From positions 3,472,001 to 3,536,000 of the forward strand of contig CM034111.1 of NCBI GenBank assembly GCA_019914945.1: a stretch of 64,000 nt of DNA, given 5' to 3'. The position numbers were made by a program, and so were the translations under genes. Positions 51,590-61,839 of the stretch are shown here, in pieces. Position 1 is the first letter of the stretch. Each line of letters starts with the position of its first letter. This DNA is from Typha latifolia. Taxonomy: Eukaryota > Streptophyta > Magnoliopsida > Poales > Typhaceae. Below the pieces are notes generated by a model. It saw only the letters and a list, made by a program, of their open reading frames with translations. It did not search any database and was not told where the DNA came from.

Positions 51590-54500
51590 TAAAAACTTAA
51601 GTTGCGAATCCGAATGATGGTGAAGGCGAGCAACGACGGTGACTGCGAAGGCGAAGGTGAGTATTCCTTACATTTTTCTCTCCTTCTCTTACGGCACGGT
51701 CCGTGCCTATGGCACAACCATCATTGGGTAGAACCAAAAGTGGGTTGAGCCAAGGCCCAAATGCAACAAAATTGGGTTGGGCCCTCCCTAGGCCCAACCA
51801 CAATCTCACCCAAACCTTGATTGGGTTTTGATCTACACCCACTCACGGGTCTTCCCCAACAGATCCACAGCAAGGAAAGAAGAGATCCCAACCACATTGT
51901 CTTCCTTAACGGATTAGCGTCAAGGGAAGAAGAGATCTCAAGATTCTCAACCACGCCGTCCTCCCCAACAGATTTGCAATAAGGGAAGAAGCTGTCAGCA
52001 ATCTTCATCATAGACGGTCCACATCAATCACACAGATAGTCCCTCGCAGCCAACGCAAACACATGAGTTGGAGGAAGGTCGGCTGAGGTAGTCGATGACA
52101 ACCGAGTATGACTCCATCGTTGATAGTTATGGAGCTCTTAGGGCTTAATGAAAGGCATCAACAGACTCCTCACGATGTGGGAAATATGTAAGGGAGGTTG
52201 GACGCGATTAACGTCGATGGCAATGGTTGGACTCGAGCACAAAGCTTGTCCACAGGATGCTACATGGCGTAGCCTCCTCCGAAAGCCTAGAGTACATGTG
52301 AAGGGTACCCGCAACACGAGGATACCCACATGAAGTTTTCCAGAATGTCCACTGGCGACCCAAAGTCATTGGTTGGCAGAATTTCGCTGACGAAGCTAGA
52401 AACACAAAAACTAAGGTATGCCACTATTTACTCTATTAAATAAAATTAAATACATGAGGTGGAAGAGGACTCATCGATGAGTTGATTTCAATAGTGACTC
52501 CTTCGGCAAGGTAAGGCGAAAGAAGGAGAAGATGAAGTAGAAGAAGAAAGAGGGGGTTATGGCGTGGGGGAAGAAGAGTAGGGCCAGGGTTTTATAGAGG
52601 GGAATTTTCTAGGGTTTGTAGATTTGGAAACCGGCGATCACGGCTGCGAAACTCGCGGCCAGTCCCCTTGTTGCGTAATGCTGGAGAGGGAGAGGAAGGT
52701 GACGCACACACGTGACCCTTTTCCTATTTTTCTTTTTGGTTATTTCAAAAAAAGTTTTGGCTGCTTTTCCTATGTAAATATTTCATCATTTAGACCTGCT
52801 GGATGTACATAATTGATATTTCTAAGTACCACAAATCAAATGTTAAATATATAGACCAAAATGAGCTTTCGCCTCCGGTAAAAGTACATGTATAATGAAA
52901 TGATTATTTCTTTTGCTGGACTCTAATGAGGTTTTGGGCAGTTATGAGACTCACGTTTATTTTGTGAATGTGACTCTTTTTCAGAATTCAGACTATTCTT
53001 TTACTAGCTTTTGTACTTGCTCTTTTGTTTCTTAACATTTCTCGAAGATTCTGTTTTGCCAATGTCAACCATCTGGATTTAATTTTCATGATTTATGACT
53101 TCCCTTTGAACTTCCTGAATATTGATCATTGAACAATATGCTGGCTCTCATGTGAAACACAAGGGATTAATCGCCACTTGCCACAAGCCCACAATCTTTT
53201 CTTATTTCTGTATTAAAGGATTTAAAATCAGTTGAGGTTAATTTTTTTCTATTTCTTTAAAAAGTACTAATTTAAATGTGTGGCATATGTTACGTATATT
53301 TAGTTTTCCGCCTTCTCTTTCAAAGCGATAGATTAGCTTTAAATACTATACACTATACACAATGACCAAATGAAGTATATGAACTAAAACATGGTAAGGC
53401 TGTAAGGCCATAACAAATTATGGAACTTTTAACTAATGTAAGTATAATACGAGTAGCATGACTTAGGCTTCTTTTCCATATGACTTAGGAAATAAGAAAA
53501 TAAGATTACAACTTATAGACCATTTTAATCATTGTTTTCACACTTAGTCTACATGTTTCACTTAACAGGTTTTACTACTCTCTCCGGTTGTGTCAAATGC
53601 AATGAAAATAGCAGACCTACCAATATCACTAAACCTCTATTCGTTATATAACTTCCCCATGAATAATTCTATTATATGTTTAATTTTCACTCTGTTATCT
53701 TTGTAAAATTCTTGTGTTTGGTTATTGCAAAACTATTCTTTTTTTGCTTTGTTGGTCAGTGGTCACATAATCTCAGTTGGCTGGGTATCTTCCCATCACA
53801 TCACTGTTTTACAGTTTTTTTACTTGATACTGTATCTTGCAGGTTGAAGTTGTACTTAGCTTACTGCCTCCAAGTTTCCATGCTGCCATTGCAAATATAT
53901 GCATTAAGGTCACTTTCTGAATATGTTTTTCTAGGATATGAATGCTATCCATCTTCTGAATAATATCTGATGCCATAAAGTACTCTCTTTTTTTATCTAC
54001 ATTAATACCTTGCTGTATCAAAATTTATAATTTGTCATGGGATACATCTTAATCTGTGAATTAGAAGTTAGAAAAATTAATCTTATTATTAGATCAATTA
54101 AGTTGGGAAATTTAGGTTATGATAACATATATTGTTTTAAAATATTTCTGCTTGATTAGTTTATATTAGCATGAGAAACTCATTAATAATATATTTCCTT
54201 TCCTCAGGAAGTAGAAAATTCATATTACTTTATATTTGGATATAATGTAAGAAAACTTATGTTTACATGCATGTGTTTTACGTAACTACCAGTGCAATTA
54301 GTCCTTCTTGTTCTATTACTGATGGGATTTTATAAGGCGAACTTATTTTGTTAGCAGATATTGGAATATATTGATTTGCTTAAAAAACAATTAACTTTTG
54401 AGTCCAATCAAACAATACAATCTATGAATTTTTTATTTTACTTCTCCAAAGATGGGCAGGTATACCAAGTTACCAACATATTCTCCTGACCAGTGATTAA

Positions 54501-57500
54501 TGTATGTGAATATGATGAACTTTTCATGAAAAACCAAATGAGGACTGGAAAAGTAAGTATCAGGTTGTGGTATATGAATTTTTCTTTCTCCAGTGACTGT
54601 CCTTTGTCCATAAGAGGGTCATCATATCTTCTCTTATGGTTTCTGGCCAAATCTATTATTGGTCATTTCGTCAATGGAAGATACCTTCAACCTATGTAAA
54701 CTATGAAGTTGCTTCTCTCCTTATGAAGTTGCTACTTTTGTTGTCCTCAGGTATTGTGGTTTCAACATGATACAAATATGGTTGTTTCTTTTTCTTGTTT
54801 TTCAAGACAATTCAACTATCCCAACATTCTAATCGCAGATCATTACTTCCAATTTTTTTGTCTAAAATTATTGCTATTATAAATATCTTATAAAATGTCT
54901 ATGCATTTGTAAGACTATATCAATAATAGACAAGCTGTCTCCTGATCATTCCAGCTTTAGTTTTTTTTTAATTATATTTTACTCAAAATTTTGGGTCGAA
55001 ACAGATGGGTTTCAATTGATAGCAAAAAAACAAGGTCAAAACCAGAATCTTGTTCGTATCCAGTTTGAAAATTGAGTATTGGCCTTGGTCTGAATAATTA
55101 CTGACCAGAAATTTTTTTGACAAAACTTCAACATGCTAAAGATGTTAAGATAGTAATTTTAATCTTTGATACATCTGATTGCCATTTAATAATGTACTTA
55201 TGTTAATGCGATTACTTGGTATTTTAATATTCAACCAAGATGAATTAAGAAACTTTATAAAAGGATGAGTTCCTAATTATCTGGCTGGTCATATACAGAT
55301 TCATATGCTTCTGCTAATTAACTAGTTGGTACCTAATAATTAGCTTAGAAGTGTCCACTTTATTTAGCTTTAGTACAATATCAAGGCATATCATACTAAT
55401 AGTTGGCAACCGTTTATTTCATCAACAGAACAAAAAGAACATGGTTACTGCAAGCTACGTCGATGATTCCATGTCAAAGTTACACGATAGTGCAAAAGAT
55501 GCAGGTGTGACGATCCTTTGTGAAATGGGTCTCGATCCTGGCATAGGTAGCTCCTTATGCTAATTATGTACTTTGGTCATATGTTATCCTTGGAAGAAAC
55601 ACAAATACATGAGCACGTACATGCATCTATAAATGACAAAGATATTATACAAATTATAATCTCAATCACATAACATTTACAGTAAATTTCATTTGATTGT
55701 AGCCTTTGGAGGTCTAAATTTGTACTGTTCAGTGCACCTTTTGTTATTAATTTAAGACCAAATATGAATAATTTTTGTCAGGAGAGGTTTATAAAGTTAC
55801 ATTAACAAAAGATGCATCCTGTAAAGTAGAAGTGTTTCAAAACATGAGTTAAGAATACAATCCACCTTTAAGTTGTTGCTGATGGATATGATTTGCATTC
55901 AATTTGTTGGCATGTCCAGATCACATGATGGCGATGAAGATGATTGACCAAGCACACACAAGAAGAGGAAAAGTAAAAGCTTTCACTTCTTATTGTGGTG
56001 GACTACCATCTCCATCTTCTGCAAACAATCCATTGGCCTATAAATTCAGGTGAACTTTGCATCATAGAGCTAGTGAATACTTGTAGATTATCCAAATGTT
56101 TTACTCTGAATTCTGATTACAACCCTCCTGGCTTAGAAATTGTGTGAGATGCTCATTTCCTGCTTTAAAGTTAACTTGCTAGGAACTTGGAACTCATCTG
56201 TATAGTTTTTTTGTTTAGAGGGTTAATGTCATGTTGAATATCTGAATGTACGTTATCAAGAAACGATTCGACTTTTACAGAGCTTTCTTTACTTGGATAT
56301 GATGCTTTATCTTGCATTGTTTTTCAGATGATTTTCTAGAATATGAACTTAACAAATTTTATCAGACAAAGGCTGAATTTTGTGATTTTATCTTTACTGA
56401 ATTAGTTAGCGCTTACTTATCATGAGTGACGGTCTTTTAATTGTACAATTTGAAAATGAGTGGTTCGAGTATGTGCTCCTTGACTTCTTGGATAATTTCC
56501 TTATAATCCGTTTTCAGTTTTACTGTCTAAAAATGTAAAGCTTAACCTAGAAAATAACTAATCAAGCATTGATCATTAACTTCTATCATGACCTCTAACT
56601 CTTCCTGGAGACTCACATTTTAAGAGTTGCAAATTCCTTTTCTTACAATGCTAAAAGATTTTTCTAACATTATCTTGTAAATGTTTGGGCGATTTGTATG
56701 AAAAAAGTACAGAACATGGAGGCTTTTATGCAAAAAGAAAATTCACTTAAAAGGAAAGAGAACATTAGGGAAACGAAAAGAAGCATGCATCTCTTTGTTC
56801 ATGATTTAACTTAATATAAATCTCAAATAAGCGGAAAATTTCTATTTAGTGAGAAGTCCCAAAACTTTACGTCTTTAGAGTAGTGTAGGATTCTCTAGTG
56901 AGTAGTGACAAGGGACAAAGGACAATAATATAGTCTGTTAAAAGGGCCAGCCTAGTAAAGAGAAATGAAATGAGAAGAGAAGGCAAGTACCCACTCTGCT
57001 GTACGCAGGGAAAGGAGAAGGCAGATACCCCATTCTAGTGTTATAGATTGCTTTGCCATCTCGACTATGGAATTAAAATAAGAATCCTTTGGTGGTTCTT
57101 ATTGATCAAAATTTTGAAATAAATCAAGAAAGCTAATTGTCTTTCTGTGAATGAATTTCTTCGTTATTTATAAATTTGTTTCTGAGGTACATGTTTATAA
57201 AATATTTTGAATTCAATGAACCTAGGGTATGATACTACAGGAACAAATTTTGCTGTCAATAGATTGAAAGTTCTTTGAATTGTATATGTTTATAGGATGG
57301 TAACTTCCACATTAGTAGTTTCCTTATTCTCAAAACCTAAATCTAGTAATTGATTTTCTCCTTCATGTTTAGTTGGAATCCAGCTGGCGCTATCCGAGCA
57401 GGGAGAAATTCAGCCACTTACAAGTTTCTTGGAGAGGTTGTACATGTTGATGGTGAGTTATTATCTGCGAACCTGGAGTACAGCCATATTTCTGATTGGT

Positions 57501-58370
57501 TAATTTCTACTTTTCACCACCATTTCAAGTTCTATTGGGGATCCATATTTCATGAGAATTCACTAGATAGAATTAAATATTTTCTCTCCTCTATCAAGTT
57601 CAGTGAAGGAACTCCCATAAGAAATCTTTTAGTTAACCACTACAAGGGATCTTCCAATCTATTTAAAGACATTAAGCAAATTAAATATCAGAGATCATAT
57701 GGGCCATCATACAGTTTCCCATGCCAAATTCTACTGTTTGCATTCCTTAAAATTCCCATTTGCTGTTGATATTCAAATAGGGGCCCACCTCATTCAGAGT
57801 AACACCTGGAGAACTTGTTTACCTGGAATATTTGTGAAGACGCTAGAATGCTGACATTCTTTTTCTTTAAATTCATGCAGGCAGTTCACTATATGACTCA
57901 GCAAAGACATTCCGGTTACCAGAGCTTCCTGCTTTTGCTTTGGAATGTCTCCCAAATCGGAATTCTTTGACGTATGGGGATTTATATGGGATCTCTGAAG
58001 AGGCATCGACTATCTTTAGGGCCACTCTTCGTTATGAAGGCATATTACAAAACATATTCTTTTTTTTACCTGAATAGACCTTAGTTTGCATTGTATGACT
58101 CTACATCTGTGCAGGCTTTAGTGAAATAATGGCAACTCTTGCAAATATTGGTTTCTTCGACATGGAACACCATCCTTTGCTGAAAGGAAGTCAACAGCCC
58201 ACATTTGGGGCCTTTCTAAATGAACTACTAAATGTTAATAGTTGTACAGAAACTACGAATTGCAGTTCAGACGGATCAGTTGGAAATGATGAAGAATTAG
58301 TGGGAAGGTTGATAATGCATGGGCTCTGCAAAGAAAAAGCAGCAGCTGTGAAGACTGTCAAAACCATCAG
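26321..58370 (+). CDS. LKR/SDH: Lysine-ketoglutarate reductase/saccharopine dehydrogenase (LKR/SDH), 3' end beyond window
   Basis: Bifunctional enzyme for the first two steps of lysine catabolism: LKR makes saccharopine from lysine and 2-oxoglutarate, SDH splits it to aminoadipate semialdehyde and glutamate. Exons: 26321-26341, 26451-26711, 26811-26897, 26978-27107, 27460-27633, 28801-28880, 35216-35332, 36441-36516, 39733-39904, 40590-40686, 40831-40994, 41872-41926, 42080-42220, 46577-46897, 48060-48140, 53843-53908, 55429-55546, 55920-56049, 57373-57452, 57881-58039, 58115-58370. They give 928 codons without a stop. The LKR domain (about 12-520) shows [52 protein letters not shown] and [11 protein letters not shown] (about 580 on) shows the Rossmann motif GAGRVCRP (587-594), [26 protein letters not shown] and [14 protein letters not shown]. 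All introns are GT-AG except intron 20 (GC-AG). Exon 1 (MDSAKRE) is the least sure. Roughly 130 C-terminal residues are missing by comparison with plant homologues. Confidence 0.93.
27634..28800 (+). other. LKR/SDH intron 5
   Basis: 1,167 bases without recognisable elements. Confidence 0.6.
29050..30165 (-). mobile_element. Ty3/gypsy pol remnant (integrase region) in LKR/SDH intron 6
   Basis: Minus-strand broken frames read as the zinc-binding and core part of a gypsy integrase: [12 protein letters not shown], then [20 protein letters not shown] and EHITTDFVV (about 29,630-29,910). Weaker homology continues to about 29,100 and up to about 30,160. Stops and frameshifts show it is inactive. 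It is antisense to LKR/SDH and probably belongs with the minus-strand LTR at 31.7-33.8 kb. Confidence 0.75.
30791..30820. repeat. (ATC)10 microsatellite
   Basis: Ten uninterrupted ATC units. Confidence 0.95.
30825..31345. mobile_element. Short fold-back element related to the hAT-like element near 60.6 kb
   Basis: The right end, read on the minus strand, is GTTCCCAGTTTCGACCGATC, near-identical to the plus-strand start of the 60.6-kb element (GTTTCCAGTTTCGGTTGATC). The left end GTTCCAAAAATCGGTATTGG is a diverged inverted partner. No transposase is present, so it looks non-autonomous, nested within another TIR element. Confidence 0.5.
31668..31721 (-). other. Primer-binding site region of the minus-strand gypsy element
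   Basis: Directly after the LTR end on the minus strand the sequence TTGATATTAGAGCATAGGTT resembles the primer-binding site for initiator Met-tRNA (family form TGGTATCAGAGC). This identifies the LTR to its right as a 5' LTR of a minus-strand element. Confidence 0.65.
31722..33779 (-). mobile_element. Ty3/gypsy 5' LTR (minus strand) containing a nested MITE
   Basis: Plus-strand limits are TGAAACACCC at 31,722 and GGGTGTGACA ending 33,779; on the minus strand it starts TGTCACACCC and ends TGTTTCA. It is related to the LTR at 43.3-45.7 kb: both start with similar sequence and share GGTGGTGAGCACA. A minus-strand TATA (CTATAAAACCCT) lies near 33,240. Without the nested element the LTR is about 1.6 kb. 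Confidence 0.7.
33293..33748. mobile_element. MITE with long (~80 bp) inverted repeats, nested in the LTR
   Basis: The first ~80 bases (AAATTTGCATATGACACC...) pair with the reverse complement of the last ~80 (AAATTTGTATATAACAAT...) at roughly three quarters identity. LTR-like sequence resumes directly after it, showing insertion into the LTR. Confidence 0.65.
33800..34010 (+). mobile_element. Possible RTE-type LINE 3' fragment
   Basis: Two phrases typical of the 3' end of plant RTE-like non-LTR elements occur in the right order: GGTCCCAAGCCCGGATAAAG (about 33,821) and GACCCCAATTAGTTGAGACT (about 33,981). The coding part is otherwise missing. Confidence 0.45.
34011..35215 (+). other. Rest of LKR/SDH intron 6
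   Basis: AT-rich intron sequence with a normal TTTGTAG acceptor at 35,215; no element recognised. Confidence 0.6.
35580..35935. repeat. Diverged repeat with GCCTAGGCG-type motifs in intron 7
   Basis: GTGCCTAGGCGCCAAGTGGG at the left and GGCGGGAGTATAGGC at the right resemble the GC-rich ends of hAT-type elements. No target duplication was found; tentative. Confidence 0.3.
37126..38025. mobile_element. Terminal-inverted-repeat DNA transposon (non-autonomous) in intron 8
   Basis: The left end AACCAACGATAGCCATGTCG (37,126-37,145) and the reverse of the right end AACCAAGGATGGCCATGTCG (38,006-38,025) match at 18 of 20 bases. Sub-terminal arrays of GGCACG/GTGCC motifs and an AT-rich middle complete it. 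It shares its interior with the copy in intron 6. No transposase frame and no clear target duplication. Confidence 0.7.
38026..39732 (+). other. Rest of LKR/SDH intron 8
   Basis: AT-rich, no recognisable element; the acceptor TTGGTTAG precedes exon 9. Confidence 0.55.
42304..43197. mobile_element. Non-autonomous hAT element with 8-bp target duplication
   Basis: The element runs 42,312-43,189, flanked by the direct repeat CTTACTCA at 42,304-42,311 and 43,190-43,197. Inverted ends CAGTGTTGTGAAAGGCG and CAGTGTATTGAAAGGCG match at 15 of 17. An 8-bp duplication with CAGTG ends is the hAT signature. GC-rich sub-terminal parts enclose an AT-rich, non-coding core. It sits in LKR/SDH intron 13. Confidence 0.85.
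43333..45725 (-). mobile_element. Solo LTR of a Ty3/gypsy-like element, 5-bp target duplication GTCTC
   Basis: 2,393 bases bounded by TG at 43,333 and CA at 45,724-45,725, flanked by GTCTC at 43,328-43,332 and 45,726-45,730. On the minus strand it starts TGTAACACCC, a start common to plant gypsy LTRs. Only one LTR and no internal region is present, so it is the product of LTR-LTR recombination. It is related to the LTR at 31.7 kb. GC-rich frames at about 45.1-45.6 kb have no domain and lie inside the LTR. Confidence 0.82.
44943..45076. repeat. Tandem array of palindromic units inside the solo LTR
   Basis: Four units of about 37 bases, each containing the palindrome GGGCTGCGGT...ACCGCAGCCC with a 2-4 base centre (for example GGGCTGCGGTTTAGACC). 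Each unit can form its own hairpin. Confidence 0.85.
45731..46576 (+). other. Rest of LKR/SDH intron 13
   Basis: Contains a GGCATGG/GTGCCAATGGC-rich patch (about 46,045-46,130) that may be a scrap of the GGCACG-type TIR family. Otherwise plain. Confidence 0.4.
46898..48059 (+). other. LKR/SDH intron 14
   Basis: 1,162 bases with no recognisable element. Confidence 0.6.
48715..50945 (+). mobile_element. Decayed Ty3/gypsy pol (RT, RNase H, integrase) in intron 15
   Basis: Plus-strand broken frames in the gypsy order. The reverse transcriptase lies at about 48,715-49,000 ([54 protein letters not shown]). The connection and RNase H follow at about 49,130-49,790 ([29 protein letters not shown]). 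The integrase lies at about 50,445-50,940 ([44 protein letters not shown]). The RT active-site loop region is lost, and many stops and frameshifts make it inactive. It is interrupted between RNase H and integrase by unrelated DNA at 49.79-50.44 kb. Confidence 0.8.
49790..50445. other. Foreign insert in the gypsy pol, possibly organelle-derived
   Basis: It splits the RNase H and integrase parts. Its right half (about 50,040-50,440) has even base composition and a texture like plant mitochondrial intergenic DNA (for example GAAAGTTGTTTCGTCAGCAA), unlike the AT-rich surroundings. Open frames on both strands have no domain I know. Origin is a guess. Confidence 0.35.
51096..51335 (-). pseudogene. 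gag N-terminal fragment of a gypsy element (minus strand)
   Basis: A 79-residue minus-strand frame with [18 protein letters not shown] followed by [12 protein letters not shown] resembles the start of gag in plant gypsy elements. It is opposite in direction to the pol remnant on its left, so it comes from a second element, probably the one whose LTR-like sequence lies on its right. Confidence 0.45.
51366..51724. mobile_element. Short copy of the GGCACG-type TIR family with (GA)33
   Basis: The left end ATGGATGGTCGTACC (51,366-51,380) matches the family TIR seen at 31,639-31,653 (14 of 15). The right end GGCACAACCATCATT (51,711-51,725) is its diverged inverted partner. Inside is a pure (GA)n run at 51,523-51,588. 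Confidence 0.55.
51725..52800 (-). mobile_element. Probable gypsy LTR fragment, minus strand
   Basis: Non-coding DNA with tandem sub-repeats (51,850-51,990), a CTATAAAACCCT TATA-like motif on the minus strand near 52,590-52,605 and purine-rich GAAGAAGAAG leader-like sequence, as in the two recognised LTRs. The LTR ends were not located. Confidence 0.35.
51850..51990. repeat. Tandem repeat, ~50-59 bp unit, about 2.7 copies
   Basis: Units begin TCTTCCCCAACAG, TCTTCCTTAACGG and TCCTCCCCAACAG at 51,850, 51,900 and 51,959, each followed by AAGGGAAGAAGAG-like sequence. Confidence 0.7.
52801..53842 (+). other. End of LKR/SDH intron 15
   Basis: AT-rich intron sequence ending in TATCTTGCAG; no element recognised. 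Confidence 0.55.
53909..55428 (+). other. LKR/SDH intron 16
   Basis: 1,520 bases, AT-rich, no recognisable element. Introns 17 (55,547-55,919), 18 (56,050-57,372) and 19 (57,453-57,880) are likewise plain. Confidence 0.55.
58040..58114 (+). other. LKR/SDH intron 20 with GC donor
   Basis: The exon ends TATGAAG and the intron starts GCATAT. The acceptor is CTGTGCAG at 58,107-58,114. Joining gives LRYEGFSEIM, which matches plant LKR/SDH proteins at this point, and no GT lies near enough to keep the frame. At 75 bases it is near the lower limit for plant introns. Confidence 0.75.
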
Positions 58371-58558
58371 GTGAATGATTTCTGCCTCTTCTTAAACCTT
58401 CAATTGGAGAGCTTTTCCATCAACTTATTACCTCTTCAATTCCTCTCTGTATATGGCACTGCAATATCACATGTTTGTATAATTTTAGGAAAGCTAATGT
58501 CTTGACATGCCAATGATGATCATGAAACAATGACACAAGATTCAGGATCAGTTTGTAT

Positions 58559-59040
58559 TAGGGGTGAAAACAGATAGGATACGAATTGGATATTAGTCAA
58601 CCCACATTTGAATCCAAATCTTTTGCTTCGGATACGGATGTTAGACGGATAACAAAATGTAAAATCATATCTGGATAAAATGCATACAGATATTTAATTG
58701 GATATGAATTTGATCTTGAATGAATACGGATATGGATGAGATCTTAAACGGATTCAAATACAAACTAAATCTTAAATGGATTTTGATATAATTGAATACC
58801 AACAATGCATTAAATATGTAAAAATACAAATAAAATAGGGATTTAGGTAGTCAAAAATAAATAGTTTAAATATATCCGAAATTTGAGGATTGTAAGAGCT
58901 AAAAAGTTCGAGGATATGCAATATACTAATAAATTTATTTATATTTACTAATGAACAAATATTTGAATAATTCATATTTAATAATAGAATGTGGATTATG
59001 GAAGATGAAAAAGCAAAATAAATTATAACTAAACCCTGTT
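58559..59040. mobile_element. Left end of a 'TAGGGGTG' hAT-type element
   Basis: TAGGGGTGAAAACAGATAGG at 58,559 is the widespread plant hAT-type terminus, followed by GGATACG/GGATATG sub-repeats. The matching right end (CACCCCTA) was not found, so it is truncated. Confidence 0.45.
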
Positions 59041-59639
59041 AGGAGAGCTAGAAAGTTTGAAATCAAAGTATGAGTTCACTGGTTAGTTCATTTCAATAAG
59101 AAATTTGAAACAATGAACATATTGTTGGAAGATTTTAATGATGTCGATGCAGCAAAAGCATGATGTTTTATGCAGAGAAAACTTGTTCATGAGATAACGA
59201 TCAAGTAGATGTGTATTTGACTTATCCACATCACATCACATTGGGTGAGAATGACACATGATTCATCTTTCAAACCTTAAGCCTGGATGATGGCTTATAG
59301 ACATGGCTTTGAGAGGAAAGAAAGAACTAGAAGAGAGATATCCATAGATATAGTATATCTCTATTGTCGCACCCTCATATCTTATATATAGGATGCTATT
59401 AGATAGAATTATACTAGGGATTAAAGTCTTCTTCTAATAGGATAAAGACCCATTAGAGATAATCATTTAGCTCTAATCCGATAAGGATTGGACTTATCCA
59501 CTAGGTTAACATCTTCCATTCGCCCCTCAAGGGGTATCAATCTCTCAAATAAAGCCAACAGTCTGTTTTTGCTAGGGATTTACTATTTTTACCGATTAGT
59601 GTTTTAGTGTTTTTATTATTTTTAAATCAGTAATTAGTT

Positions 59640-59797
59640 AGTACTTAGTAGTTATATATCTGTATTATATATGTTTATTTATTTATTTTAATTTTTTTAT
59701 ATTAAAAATGCTAGACCGTCTTGTCACCCGCTTTCTGCTTGGACATTAGGCGGTGGGGTGACTGTCTACCACACACAGCCGCCTTTTAAAATATTGA
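59640..59797. mobile_element. Right-end fragment of the hAT family seen at 42.3-43.2 kb
   Basis: Matches 43,060-43,189 along its length: GCTAGACCGTCTTG against ACTAGACCGTCTTG, GGCGGTGGGGTGAC against TTCGGTGGGGTAAC, GCCGCCTTT against GTCGCCTTT. The left end is missing. Confidence 0.6.
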
Positions 59798-60624
59798 TAC
59801 TGATAAAATTTTAAACAAATAGTAAACAATTATTTAATTGAACTGTAACTCACTTTTTTGTTGTAAATGATTTGTTTATGAATGTTAGGCTCTAATGTGC
59901 TGATTACAATCCTACCTCTTAGCAAAACTTCAGCATCCTTAGTAACATTTGTATAGATTTGGAATCTTGGATTAGAAAATACCTTGTAGAATTGTAATTT
60001 AAAATTTATAAGCATTCAAATTTTAAAAATATTTATAAATAAAAAGTAGATTAGTAAATGAAAAACACGTCTACTAGCAATGTGTATATTTCGATGCAAT
60101 TGTTTGTTCCCCTTGAAGTTAACGAACTTTCACTTGGCCACTTTTTTTTTTATTGAGAATTTTGCTATGTCCATAGCTCCATACAAGAAACTCATTTTAG
60201 ACTTGTCATTATTATCTGCAAATTGTAATATCTTAAAAGAGGCTCAAATATTGCACTGGCAGTGGGATAGTCATTTCAAATTTGTCATTATTGTCTACAA
60301 ATTGTAATACTTTAATAAAAGACTCAAACACTGCACTGACAATTATAATACTATTTGAAAATATATTTTCAAGAGTCATGTTCTTCAAAGTACCTAATGT
60401 TTGATCTTTAGATTTATATTTTTAATTTTTATAGGCTACTTTGATGTAAGCATTCACATAATATCATCATTGTAGTGCATAATACTCTCAAATATTGAAA
60501 TTAAGTGACAAATCTAGTGAGGCCTGGTCTAATGATACCACCAATTATCCGCTTAAGTAAATTAAGAACGTAGTCATGGTTGTATATAAAGTTTTTTGAC
60601 ATATGACATTTATCTATAACTATG

Positions 60625-61839
60625 GTTTCCAGTTTCGGTTGATCCCGATCCAAGCTGAAACTAGCAGGTTTGCTAGTTTCGGCTAGGGTTTCGGCCGTTT
60701 CAGCTGATCTCTACTGAAACGGGTGGGAACGGGTCGGATCCGCCCCAGGATCCGACCCGGGGACATCAATTACCTCTCTCCCTTTTTTCTCTCTCTCTTT
60801 TCTTTCTTTCTCTCTTTCTCTTTCCTTTCTTTCTCTCTTTTCTCTCTCTTTCTCACGGATCTCTTTCTTACCGGCGGCTGAGTAGATCTCCAATGACCTT
60901 GACCTCCGACGATGTTCTCCAACAAAGATTCGACGACCTCAATCTCCGGCGACCTTGGGTAAATATATTTTTTTTCATTGTGCAGCAGCTGCACCTACTA
61001 CAAATGCAGTGTGTCATTGCGCCAGCAGCGAGTGGTCTTGGTGCCTGTGCCGCCGCAGAGATGGTAAAGACTTGGTGTTCTTTGCGCCTAATCTTTGTTT
61101 ATGCAGTTATGCCTCATAAATTTTAAATTATTTTTTATTTTATTTTAATTTTTTTTATGTTTTGTAGTTGCAAAGTTAAAATATTAATGACTCCAAAATA
61201 GAAGTCATATGATACCGACATTGGGTGGCAACATTGCAGCACTATTGGGCAAGATAAAAGACGTGTTAAATGCAACTGGTGTGGAAAGAAAATGAGTGCT
61301 GGTGTCAGTCATTTGAAAGAACATTTAGCTGGAAGATAAGGAAATGTAGTGGCTTGCACTCAAGTGTCCTTGGAAGTTAGAAAGCAGATGTTGGCTCATT
61401 TAATTAGCAAAAAGAAAGATAAACAATCTGCACAACAAAGAGAGTCAATAATTCGTGAAGAATTGATGCATAATCCTATACACATTGATGATGATAGCAG
61501 TGAGCAAAGTGAGGAGGATGAGGATGAGAGACAGATGAGAGCAATGAAAGAGAGCAGAAATATGCATAGAGAAGAGAAAGAGATGAGAAGAAGCACTGGT
61601 GGTAACTTTCAGAGATATAAATCAGTTAATATATGAGGAGAGAGAGAATATGGGGGCAGCAGTTCTACCATAGGACTCCTAGTATTACAGCAGAGTCTGA
61701 AAATATTTGACCAATGGATACATATCTTCAGAAAAGGAGTCGTACACAGACTTCCATCAAGACAGCTCTCAAAGGAATTAAAAATGAAAAGAAATATATT
61801 GGTAGGGCTATCTCTAAATTTTTCTTCTACAACCATATT
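60625..61839 (+). mobile_element. hAT-like transposase remnant with BED zinc finger, interrupted by an LTR
   Basis: Starts with GTTTCCAGTTTCGGTTGATC, an end shared with the element at 30.8-31.3 kb. After a TC-rich run (60,774-60,856) and non-coding DNA, broken plus frames encode a BED zinc finger (KCNWCGKKMSAGVSHLKEHL, about 61,264-61,323). Next come the usual basic and acidic linkers (SSEQSEEDEDE, about 61,499-61,531) and the start of the catalytic part ending IGRAISKFFFYNHI. The frame stops where an LTR begins at 61,840. Stops and shifts show it is dead. Confidence 0.7.

Noticed and set aside
51366..51617. Open frames with (RE)n repeats
   Set aside because: Translation of the (GA)n microsatellite within a TIR element.
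59090..59560. Possible Copia LTR (leader-like CCCCTCAAGGGG text near its right part)
   Set aside because: No TG/CA borders, target duplication or second copy found.
60711..60994. Lys/Glu/Arg-rich minus-strand frames
   Set aside because: Translation of a TC-rich low-complexity run in the hAT-like element.
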